DNA of 10,089 nucleotides, taken from NCBI GenBank assembly GCA_964632945.1, contig CAZWCX010000197.1, positions 1-10,089 on the forward strand, written 5' to 3'. Below, piece after piece: positions 1 to 5,590 of this stretch. Origin of the DNA: CAZWCX01 sp964632945. Its GTDB lineage: Bacteria > Planctomycetota > MHYJ01 > WSZJ01 > CAZWCX01. Position 1 is the first letter of the stretch; the number at the start of each line of letters is the position of its first letter. A program made the translations under genes and the position numbers. The notes beneath the pieces are model-generated. The model was given only the letters and a program-made list of their open reading frames with translations. It had not been told where the DNA came from and did no database searches.

Positions 1-599
1 AGTACGAGTACCGCCGCGGCTACAAGTTCTCGACCTACGCGACGTGGTGGATCCGCCAGGCGATCACCCGCTCGATCGCCGACCAGGCGCGCACGATCCG
101 CATTCCCGTGCACATGATCGAAACGATGAGCAAGCTCCGCAACGTGACGAAGAAGCTCATCCAGAAGAAGGGGCGCGAACCCACGGTCGAGGAGATCGCG
201 GACGAGACGAACATCAGCGTGGACGAGACCAAGCGGGTGCTGAAGATCGCCAAGCACCCGATCAGCCTCGACCGGCCGATCGGCACCGGCGACGACAGCT
301 ACTTCGGCGACTTCATCGAGGACCAGAACGCCGAATCGCCCGTGCAGGCGGCCACGTATGAAATGCTGAAGGAGAAGATCGAAAGCGTTCTCCAGACGCT
401 CTCGTTCCGGGAACGGGAAATCATCAAGTTGCGGTACGGGATCGGGACCGGCTATACCTACACCCTCGAAGAGGTCGGACGCATCTTCCGCGTGACCCGC
501 GAACGCGTCCGGCAGATCGAGGCGAAGGCGGTCAAGAAACTGCAACACCCGATCCGCTCGAGGAAGCTGGAAGGTTTCCTCGGTGGCCTGGGCAAGTGA
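1..599 (+). CDS. rpoD: Primary sigma factor (sigma-70 family, RpoD/SigA), 3' part only
   Basis: This is the housekeeping sigma factor that directs RNA polymerase to -35/-10 promoters. The gene is cut by the window edge: the open frame enters at base 3 and gives the last 198 residues. The first visible residues (YEYRRGYKFSTYATWWIRQ) are regions 2.3-2.4, which melt and read the -10 element. Region 3 follows (ADQARTIRIPVHMIETMSKL), then the SLDRPIGTGDDSYFGDFIED linker typical of primary sigmas. Region 4 comes last, with YTLEEVGRIFRVTRERVRQIEAKA as the -35-reading helix-turn-helix. The tail RSRKLEGFLGGLGK is the usual primary-sigma ending. The YGIGTGYTYTLEEVG wording differs from the E. coli version and resembles Planctomycetota sequences as I remember them. 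An ATG at base 108 falls inside region 3 and is not the real start. An intrinsic terminator follows six bases after the stop. Confidence 0.96.
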   Translation, partial: YEYRRGYKFSTYATWWIRQAITRSIADQARTIRIPVHMIETMSKLRNVTKKLIQKKGREPTVEEIADETNISVDETKRVLKIAKHPISLDRPIGTGDDSYFGDFIEDQNAESPVQAATYEMLKEKIESVLQTLSFREREIIKLRYGIGTGYTYTLEEVGRIFRVTRERVRQIEAKAVKKLQHPIRSRKLEGFLGGLGK

Positions 600-604
600 C
601 CCGC

Positions 605-638
605 GAGGCCCCGCCCCAAAGGCGGGGCCTCTTTTTTT
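605..638 (+). terminator. Intrinsic (Rho-independent) terminator of rpoD
   Basis: A perfect 11-bp stem (605-615 GAGGCCCCGCC against 621-631 GGCGGGGCCTC) closes a 5-nt loop (CCAAA). It is followed directly by seven T residues (632-638). It begins six bases after the rpoD stop codon, so it ends that transcript. It is the only textbook intrinsic terminator I see in the window. Confidence 0.96.
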
Positions 639-704
639 CGAACCGTTTTCCCGGGGTCGCGGAGGCGCGGGCGGTGCGACCGCCCCGTTCCCGGCCCTGA
701 ACCC

Positions 705-710
705 GGAGGA
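705..710 (+). promoter_or_regulatory. Ribosome-binding site of the zinc-ribbon gene
   Basis: GGAGGA lies 8 nt before the ATG at 719, which fixes that start codon. No convincing sigma-70 promoter was found between the rpoD terminator and this site. Confidence 0.85.
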
Positions 711-718
711 CCTCACTC

Positions 719-1429
719 ATGCGGGACATCTATCCCATCCTGCTCGAACTGCAGAAAATCGACCTCGGCGTGCACGAACTGACCGCGCAGCGCGTCTCCC
801 TGCCGCGCGCGCTTGCGGAGAAGAAGGCGGTCCTGGAGCAGAAGAAAGCGACCCTGAGCGCGAAGCAGGAAGAGACCAAGCGCGCCAAAATGGACGCCGA
901 TCGCCGCGAGGTTGATCTCAAGGAGGCGGAGGGGAAGATCCTGAAGATGGAGGGGCAGCTCAATACGATCAAGACCAACAAGGAGTACACCATCCTCAGG
1001 TCGGAAATCGCCGCTGCCCGCGCCGAGGTCGGCCTGATCGAGGACGACATCCTGCGCCTGATGTCCAAGGTCGAGGCCGCGCAGACCGAGGTCAAGGCGC
1101 TCCAGGCCGAGGTCGATTTGTCCAAGGGCGAACTGGCCCAGTCCGAAAAGCAGGTCGAGGCCGCGCTCACCGAACTCGACGGAAAGATCGCCTCGTTGAA
1201 GCAGTCGAGCGACGCCACGGCGAGGAATCTGCCCCCGGACATCGTCGCGCAGTACCGCCGCATCCAAGGTCACAAGCCCGACGGCAAGGCCCTGGTGGAG
1301 GTCAAGGACGGCTTCTGCCAGGGGTGCTTCATGGAACCCAACAGCCAGGACCTCAATTTGATCATGGGACGGCGCCAGGTGGTCAACTGCCGGACTTGCG
1401 GGCGCATCCTGTTCATCCGCAACGGCTAG
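719..1429 (+). CDS. Coiled-coil protein with C-terminal C4 zinc ribbon (zf-RING_7 / DUF164 type)
   Basis: A 236-residue cytoplasmic protein. Residues about 5-165 are charged heptad-like sequence rich in E, K, A and L, predicted to form a long coiled-coil hairpin. The family-typical NTIKTNKEYTILRSEI motif lies near residues 82-97. The C-terminus is a zinc ribbon with Cys200-x2-Cys203 and Cys224-x2-Cys227 (FCQGC and NCRTCGRIL), likely binding one Zn ion. Homologues are annotated as putative nucleic-acid-binding zinc-ribbon proteins; a related chlamydial/epsilonproteobacterial group has been linked to secretion or flagellar assembly. The molecular role here is unknown to me. The GGAGGA site and family-like N-terminus (MRDIYPILLELQKID) support the start. 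It stands alone between the rpoD terminator and the tRNA promoter. I am confident of the family and not of the function. Confidence 0.9.
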   Translation: MRDIYPILLELQKIDLGVHELTAQRVSLPRALAEKKAVLEQKKATLSAKQEETKRAKMDADRREVDLKEAEGKILKMEGQLNTIKTNKEYTILRSEIAAARAEVGLIEDDILRLMSKVEAAQTEVKALQAEVDLSKGELAQSEKQVEAALTELDGKIASLKQSSDATARNLPPDIVAQYRRIQGHKPDGKALVEVKDGFCQGCFMEPNSQDLNLIMGRRQVVNCRTCGRILFIRNG

Positions 1430-1590
1430 GCCGGAACTCCGATTCGCGCCCATTTCCCCGGCCCTCCGCGCCGACGGGGCTGCCCCGGTCCCACTCCACT
1501 TCTGTAACCTCCTTCGTAAAAATTGGTTGAGGCAAGTCAAGCAAAAACAATGCCCCAAAGTCGCCGGGAAAGAATTCGCGCAGGGATCGC

Positions 1591-1619
1591 TTGACAGCCC
1601 TCCGGGGGAGGAGTATACT
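1591..1619 (+). promoter_or_regulatory. Strong sigma-70 promoter of the tRNA/SRP RNA cluster
   Basis: TTGACA at 1591-1596 matches the -35 consensus exactly. TATACT at 1614-1619 matches five of six bases of the -10 consensus (TATAAT). The spacer is exactly 17 bp. The expected start of transcription is near 1626, about 58 nt before tRNA-Arg. Such a near-consensus promoter suits constitutive stable-RNA synthesis. The rest of the gap 1430-1683 has a locally AT-richer stretch (about 1515-1555) and no gene that I can support. Confidence 0.92.
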
Positions 1620-1683
1620 CCGAGGCGGTCCAGTAAAGTTCGACAACCGGGATTGAACTCGATTTCCGGGTATCCCCCGATCC

Positions 1684-1757
1684 TCGCCCGTAGCTCAATT
1701 GGATAGAGCGTTGGCCTGCGGAGCCAAAGGTTGGCAGTTCAAATCTGCCCGGGCGAA
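1684..1757 (+). tRNA. tRNA-Arg, anticodon GCG (reads CGC/CGU)
   Basis: A full cloverleaf is visible. The acceptor stem is TCGCCCG (1684-1690) with CGGGCGA (1750-1756), and the discriminator is A1757. The D stem is GCTC/GAGC with GG in the loop and an A at position 20, an arginine identity base in E. coli. The anticodon stem is TTGGC/GCCAA around the loop CTGCGGA, placing GCG at 1718-1720. The T stem is GGCAG/CTGCC around TTCAAAT. CCA is not encoded (TTT follows), so the CCA-adding enzyme must supply it. The GCG anticodon is unusual because most bacteria read CGC/CGU with an ACG tRNA edited to ICG. It is the first gene after the promoter. Confidence 0.96.
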
Positions 1758-1850
1758 TTTCCGAACGCGTGGATAGGAGAACGGCGGAACGGGTCCCGCC
1801 ACCCGGCGAGTCGGCCGGCGGCCGCGATCCGAGCCTGCCGCGGTGCGCCT

Positions 1851-1941
1851 GGAGAGGTACCGAAGAGGTCATAACGGGCCCGACTCGAAATCGGGTTGCC
1901 TCCGATGAGGGGGCACGGGGGTTCGAATCCCCCCCTCTCCG
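1851..1941 (+). tRNA. tRNA-Ser, anticodon CGA (reads UCG)
   Basis: A class II tRNA with a long variable arm. The acceptor stem is GGAGAGG (1851-1857) with CCTCTCC (1934-1940) and discriminator G1941, the base expected for serine. The anticodon stem CCCGA/TCGGG closes the loop CTCGAAA, giving CGA at 1886-1888. An extra arm of about 20 nt follows. The T stem GGGGG/CCCCC closes TTCGAAT. The next bases are CCT, so CCA is not encoded. It lies 93 nt after tRNA-Arg; the spacer holds nothing identifiable. Confidence 0.95.
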
Positions 1942-2018
1942 CCTTCCGTCGTTTCTTCCGGCTGGTTTCGCTGCCGGAGTCCGTTCCCGGCGTCGCTTTC
2001 GGCCGAAGAAGCTATTCT

Positions 2019-2108
<90 letters not shown>

Positions 2109-2115
2109 GTTTCAA

Positions 2116-2140
2116 CCCGGGGCGCTGCGGCGCTGCCGGG
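2116..2140 (+). other. Hairpin between tRNA-Ser(GGA) and SRP RNA, possible processing element
   Basis: CCCGG + GGCGC (2116-2125) can pair with GCGCT + CCGGG (2130-2134, 2136-2140) around a TGCG loop, with one bulged G and one wobble pair. No T-tract follows, so it is not a standard terminator. It may be a processing stem that separates the two RNAs in a common precursor; that role is inference. Confidence 0.4.
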
Positions 2141-2155
2141 GAATCATTTGGGAAA

Positions 2156-2436
2156 GTCGCGCTAGATGGGGCTGTGGCGGTGCCCTGAACCCGCAAGGGG
2201 GACCTGAATTCCGCTGTACGCAGGGTCGAATCCCTTTCCGAGGATGAACTCCGAAGCCCTCACCTGTTTTCGATCGCGTTGATGGCCGGGACCCATGCAA
2301 TCGGGACCCGGGAACCAGGTCAGGACGGGAACGTAGCAGCCTTAACTGGAGCTCCCGTTGTGCCGTGGGGATCCTGGTCGGAGCGATCATCGGCAGGCGG
2401 TGTCTGAGGGGGAATTTCGACGAGAGGGTGCGCGAC
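2156..2436 (+). ncRNA. ffs: Signal recognition particle RNA, large bacterial type with Alu domain
   Basis: This is the RNA core of the signal recognition particle; with Ffh it targets nascent membrane and secreted proteins. The S-domain hallmark is at 2315-2341: CCAGGTCAGG, an ACG/CGT stem capped by GGAA (2328-2331), then AGCAGCC. Helix 8 extends through CGGGA (2309-2313) with TCCCG (2353-2357), followed by the conserved GTGCCGTGGGG. Helix 5 is supported by GATCGC (2272-2277) with GCGATC (2383-2388) and CCCTCA (2257-2262) with TGAGGG (2405-2410). The 5' part has Alu-domain wording (GCTAGATGGGG, GGTGCCCTG, CCGCTGTA, CAGGGT, GAATCCC). The ends are placed from a 7-bp closing helix, GTCGCGC (2156-2162) with GCGCGAC (2430-2436), and may be off by some bases. 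It sits before dnaX, as in several bacteria. Confidence 0.93.
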
Positions 2437-2653
2437 GAACATTGAGACCGTGAGCGGTTGAGCCGGACGGGCACACCGGTCCCGCCGCGGGGCTCCCCGC
2501 CTTCGGGCCGGGATCCGCGGCGACAGACGTGAACGCCCGCCCCGGTTCAGGGCACGGCGAGGAGGGTGGTTTCGGCCAGGGCGCCCGTGCGCCCCGGCTC
2601 ACCCCGGAGCGGTCCCGCAAGTGCGGCCCGGGTCCCGTGTCGGAGAGCGCGGC
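2437..2653 (+). other. Gene-free stretch between SRP RNA and dnaX
   Basis: This 217-bp stretch has no gene that I can support and no T-tract terminator. A GC-only inverted repeat (GCGGGGCTCCCCGC, 2487-2500) has almost no loop and no following T-run, so it is not called a terminator. No clear -35/-10 pair is visible, so dnaX may depend on read-through from the stable-RNA promoter or on an unrecognised promoter here. Confidence 0.6.
2642..2647 (+). promoter_or_regulatory. Ribosome-binding site deciding the dnaX start
   Basis: GGAGAG lies 6 nt before the ATG at 2654. It therefore favours that ATG over an in-frame GTG at 2621 that would add 11 unconserved residues. Confidence 0.85.
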
Positions 2654-4504
2654 ATGGAGTCGTACACGGTCATCGCCCGTCGATACCGTCCCCAGACGTT
2701 CGACGAGGTCGTCGGCCAGGAAGCGATCGCCACCACGCTGCGCAATTCCGTCCGCGAAGGCCGCATCGCTCACGCCTTTCTCTTCTCCGGATCCCGCGGC
2801 GTCGGCAAGACCTCGATGGCGCGGATCCTCGCCAAGGCCCTCAACTGCAAGAAGGGCCCCACCGCCGACCCCTGCGACGAGTGCGACATCTGCCGCTCCA
2901 TCGCCGACTGCGCCGACTCCGACGTGATCGAGATCGACGCGGCCTCGAATACCGGCGTCGACCACGTGCGCGACCTTCGCGACAACATCCGCTACGCCCC
3001 GCTGCGGGACCGCTTCAAGGTCTACATCATCGACGAAGCCCACATGCTCTCCAAGGGGGCCTGGAACGCCTTCTTGAAGACGCTCGAAGAGCCCCCGGCG
3101 CACGCCAAATTCGTCTTCGCCACCACCGAGGCCCACAAGGTTCCCGACACGATCCGCTCCCGGTGTCAGCAATACGAGTTCCGCCGCATCACCACCGCCG
3201 ACGTGGTCGGTCGCCTGGAGCAGGTGTGCAAGAAGGAAAAGGTGAAGTGCCCCGCCCCCGTGCTGCAGGCGGTCGCGCGCGCGGGCCAGGGATCGATGCG
3301 CGACGCCCAGTCGCTGCTCGATCAGGCGATCGCCTACGCCGACGGCGCCCCCACGCTCGAACACGTCTGGGACGTGCTGGGACACGTCCCGCACGCCAAG
3401 GTTCTCGACCTCGTGGACGAGGTCGTCAAGGCGGACTTCCAGGCCCTCCTCCTGGCGGCCGACGAGCTCCTTTCGCGGGGACGCGATCCGGGGGTCTTCC
3501 TCGACCAGCTCACCGAGCAGTTCCGGCAGATGCTGCTCCTGACCACCTGCGGCCGGGACTTCGCGCTCGTGGACGTGGACCCGGCGGACCGGGCCCGGGT
3601 GGAGGAGGGCGGGCGCGCCTTCGGCGTCGACGGACTGACGACCGCGATCCACGTTCTCGGCGAGGCGCGTCGCCGCCTGCGCGACGTGGGCAATCCCCGC
3701 ATCCTGCTCGAGCTGACGCTGATCAAGCTCGCCCGGGTGCGCGACCTGCTCGACATGGGCAGCGTGGTGGAGCGGCTGGAGAGCGTGGCGCGCATGGATG
3801 CCGGATCGGCGCCGACCGCGACGGCCGTCGTTCCCGGGGCGCCGGCGGCCCGACCGGCCCCCCCGGCTCCGGCCCCGGCGGCGGCGATCGCCCGACCGGC
3901 CGCCCCCGCAGCGACCGCCCCTCCGCCTCGCGGCGCCGGCGCCCGCGGCCCGGCACGATCGGCCCCGCCGACCCGAGAGCCCGTCGAAGTCCGCGCGGCG
4001 CCGCCCCCGCCGCCCCCCGCCGCCGATCCGGGCGATTCCTCCGACGACGACGCCCCGCCCCCGATCCCGGCCGGCGAGCCCACCCTCGAACGCATTCAGG
4101 GCCTCTGGCCGGGCATCCTCGAGGCTGTCCGCAAGCGCAGCATGATGATCGGCGCCTACGTGCGCGAAGCCGCGCCCGTGCGCCTCGTCGGTCGCGAACT
4201 CACCCTCGCGTTCGCCGGCGGGTTCGTCTTCCACAAAGACAATCTGGAAAAGGACGCCAACCGCCAGGTCGTGGAGGCCGTGATCGAGTCGATCCTCGGC
4301 GTGCGCCTGTCCCTGCACGTGACCCTCGGCGGTCCCGGCGCGCCCGCGACGTCCTCCGGACCCGAGCCCTCCCCGTCCGAGGTCCCCCCGGATGCGCCCG
4401 CGGCCCCGCCCAGGGGGGGACGGGCCCAGGCGGCAACCCAGGAGCCTTCCGTGAAAAAGGCGCTCGACATCTTCGGCGCCCGCATCGTCAATGTAGAGGA
4501 GTAG
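2654..4504 (+). CDS. dnaX: DNA polymerase III subunit gamma/tau (clamp loader ATPase)
   Basis: The 616-residue AAA+ clamp-loader subunit loads the beta clamp and tethers the replicative polymerase. The start MESYTVIARRYRPQTFDEVVGQ is family-typical. Visible motifs are Walker A GSRGVGKT (46-53), a zinc-binding set Cys65, Cys74, Cys77 and Cys80, the Walker B DEAH box (127-130), and FATTEAHKVPDTIRSRCQQYEF with the SRC motif (169-171). Clamp-loader domains II-III run to about residue 385. A Pro/Ala-rich linker (about 388-475, with an acidic DDD patch) joins a tau-like C-terminal domain starting at TLERIQGLWPGIL. No slippery A-heptamer is seen, so a separate short gamma form by ribosomal frameshift is not supported. 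It precedes ybaB and recR in the conserved order and overlaps the ybaB ribosome-binding site. Confidence 0.97.
   Translation: MESYTVIARRYRPQTFDEVVGQEAIATTLRNSVREGRIAHAFLFSGSRGVGKTSMARILAKALNCKKGPTADPCDECDICRSIADCADSDVIEIDAASNTGVDHVRDLRDNIRYAPLRDRFKVYIIDEAHMLSKGAWNAFLKTLEEPPAHAKFVFATTEAHKVPDTIRSRCQQYEFRRITTADVVGRLEQVCKKEKVKCPAPVLQAVARAGQGSMRDAQSLLDQAIAYADGAPTLEHVWDVLGHVPHAKVLDLVDEVVKADFQALLLAADELLSRGRDPGVFLDQLTEQFRQMLLLTTCGRDFALVDVDPADRARVEEGGRAFGVDGLTTAIHVLGEARRRLRDVGNPRILLELTLIKLARVRDLLDMGSVVERLESVARMDAGSAPTATAVVPGAPAARPAPPAPAPAAAIARPAAPAATAPPPRGAGARGPARSAPPTREPVEVRAAPPPPPPAADPGDSSDDDAPPPIPAGEPTLERIQGLWPGILEAVRKRSMMIGAYVREAAPVRLVGRELTLAFAGGFVFHKDNLEKDANRQVVEAVIESILGVRLSLHVTLGGPGAPATSSGPEPSPSEVPPDAPAAPPRGGRAQAATQEPSVKKALDIFGARIVNVEE
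4496..4501 (+). promoter_or_regulatory. Ribosome-binding site of ybaB inside the dnaX 3' end
   Basis: GAGGAG covers the last sense codons of dnaX and lies 7 nt before the ybaB ATG at 4509. The two genes are four bases apart, so translation is probably coupled. Confidence 0.85.
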
Positions 4505-4508
4505 CACC

Positions 4509-4847
4509 ATGCGCGGCCAGGGCGGCTTCGACATGAACCGCATGTTCAAACAGGTCCAGGATCTCCAGAAGAACATGTCCAAGGCCCAGGACCAGCTCAA
4601 GGAGATGGTCGTCGAAGCCACCTCCGGCGGCGGCATGGTCAAGGCGATCGTCAACGGCCAGCAGGACCTGCTCGCCCTCAAGATCGACCCCGAAGTGGTG
4701 GACAAGAACGACGTCGCCATGCTCGAGGACCTCATCGTCGCCGCCGTCCAGGAGGGGACGAAAAAGGCCCGCGAGATGGCCCAGGCCGAAATGCAGCGTC
4801 TCACCGGCGGACTCGGTCTGCCGCCGGGGATGATTCCCGGACTCTAG
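4509..4847 (+). CDS. ybaB: YbaB/EbfC-family nucleoid-associated protein
   Basis: A 112-residue DNA-binding protein of the YbaB/EbfC family, small dimers that bind DNA and affect nucleoid structure. The N-terminal half is a helix rich in Q, K and M (MFKQVQDLQKNMSKAQDQL). It is followed by the conserved glycine-rich turn (VEATSGGGMVKAIVNG) and LLALKIDPEVVD, then a C-terminal helix ending in GGLGLPPGMIPGL; all are family hallmarks. The start at 4509 is chosen for its well-spaced GAGGAG site and the family-like MRGQGGFDMNRMFKQ opening; an ATG at 4533 is a weaker alternative. The dnaX-ybaB-recR order is widely conserved, which supports the identification and suggests a role linked to replication or repair. 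Confidence 0.96.
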   Translation: MRGQGGFDMNRMFKQVQDLQKNMSKAQDQLKEMVVEATSGGGMVKAIVNGQQDLLALKIDPEVVDKNDVAMLEDLIVAAVQEGTKKAREMAQAEMQRLTGGLGLPPGMIPGL

Positions 4848-4889
4848 CGCCACGTTCGACCGCGCCCGTACTTCCGATCGACAGGAGCC

Positions 4890-5486
4890 ATGGCGTACCC
4901 CGAATCCCTGCGCAGGCTGATCGAGGAATTGAACCGACTCCCCGGCATCGGGGAGAAGTCGGCGGAGCGCATCGCGTTCCATCTCCTCAAGCAGCCGAAC
5001 GCGGAAGCCGTCCGGCTGGCGGACGCGATCCGGGACCTCAAGGACCGGGCCCACGCCTGCTCGCGGTGCGCCAACGTGGCCGACCTCGACCCCTGTCCGA
5101 TCTGCCGCGACGCCGCGCGCGACGCCTCGGTCCTCTGCGTGGTCGAGCAGTCCCGCGACCTCTGGGCCATCGAACAGGCGGGGACGTATCGCGGCCACTA
5201 CCATGTGCTTCAGGGCCACGTGGCTCCGCTCGAAGGCATCGGCCCCGAACACTTGACCCTGCCGCTCCTGGTCCAGCGCGTCCGGGACGGCGGCGTGCGC
5301 GAGGTCATCCTCGCCACCAACCCGAACCTGGAAGGGGACGGGACCGCGCTCTACGTGCAAAAGGCACTGGACGGGACGGGGGTCCGGCTGACCCGTCTCG
5401 CCCGCGGCATCCCCGCGGGCTCGTCCCTGGAGTACGCCAGCCGGGCGATCCTGGTCGACGCCATGGAAGGCCGCAGGGAGTTGTAA
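4890..5486 (+). CDS. recR: Recombination mediator protein RecR
   Basis: A 198-residue RecR, close to the usual length. With RecO (and RecF) it loads RecA on SSB-coated single-stranded DNA during gap repair. Residues 1-35 hold a helix-hairpin-helix (LPGIGEKSAERIAFHLL). A C4 zinc finger follows with Cys57, Cys60, Cys69 and Cys72. The Toprim domain covers about residues 80-175, starting at VLCVVEQSRDLWAIE and including HVLQGHVAPLEGIGPEHL and ATNPNLEGDGTALY. The C-terminus (RLARGIPAGSSLEYAS) is typical. An AGGAG sequence is present but only 2 nt before the ATG, an unusually short spacing; no other start fits the family N-terminus. It lies 42 nt after ybaB with no promoter or terminator between, so it is probably in the same operon. 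Confidence 0.97.
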   Translation: MAYPESLRRLIEELNRLPGIGEKSAERIAFHLLKQPNAEAVRLADAIRDLKDRAHACSRCANVADLDPCPICRDAARDASVLCVVEQSRDLWAIEQAGTYRGHYHVLQGHVAPLEGIGPEHLTLPLLVQRVRDGGVREVILATNPNLEGDGTALYVQKALDGTGVRLTRLARGIPAGSSLEYASRAILVDAMEGRREL

Positions 5487-5499
5487 CCGTCGTTCGATC

Positions 5500-5520
5500 C
5501 GCGCCGCTCCGGGCGGCGCG
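5500..5520 (+). other. Hairpin in the recR-rpoN gap
   Basis: CGCGCCG (5500-5506) pairs perfectly with CGGCGCG (5514-5520) around a 7-nt loop, 14 nt after the recR stop. There is no T-tract, so it is a possible 3' mRNA end-protecting or pausing structure at most. The rest of the gap (5521-5590) has a TTGACC but no matching -10. Confidence 0.45.
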
Positions 5521-5578
5521 AATCCGTTGACCGTTGTTCGCGGGCGCGGTGGGCGTCCCGCCCGCCACCGGATCAGTC

Positions 5579-5583
5579 GAGGG
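5579..5583 (+). promoter_or_regulatory. Ribosome-binding site deciding the rpoN start
   Basis: GAGGG lies 7 nt before the ATG at 5591. It favours that start over an upstream in-frame TTG (5534) that would add 19 unconserved residues. Confidence 0.75.
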
Positions 5584-5590
5584 ATTCCGC

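Noticed and set aside
669..685. Hairpin GGGCGGT/ACCGCCC before the zinc-ribbon gene as a regulatory element
   Set aside because: A 7-bp GC stem with a 3-nt loop, no T-tract and no recognisable riboswitch or operator context; easily due to chance in GC-rich DNA.
2487..2500. Intrinsic terminator after the SRP RNA
   Set aside because: The inverted repeat leaves a 2-4 nt loop and has no T-tract after it.
4413..4419. Run of seven G in dnaX as a slippage or phase-variation site
   Set aside because: The frame stays intact on both sides into the conserved tail, and such runs are not surprising at this G+C.
4451..4462. Possible dnaX programmed frameshift site (GTGAAAAAGGC)
   Set aside because: Only five A residues, no A-AAA-AAG heptamer, and it lies at the extreme C-terminus where a shift would not create a gamma-like product.
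2387..4804. Very long minus-strand open frame opposite dnaX and ybaB
   Set aside because: The + strand frames here are unmistakable DnaX and YbaB. The minus-strand translation is low-complexity Arg/Gly/Val-rich sequence, as expected when GC-rich third positions remove stop codons.
5527..5555. Promoter for rpoN beginning with TTGACC
   Set aside because: No -10-like sequence occurs at 15-19 bp downstream; the region is nearly all G and C.
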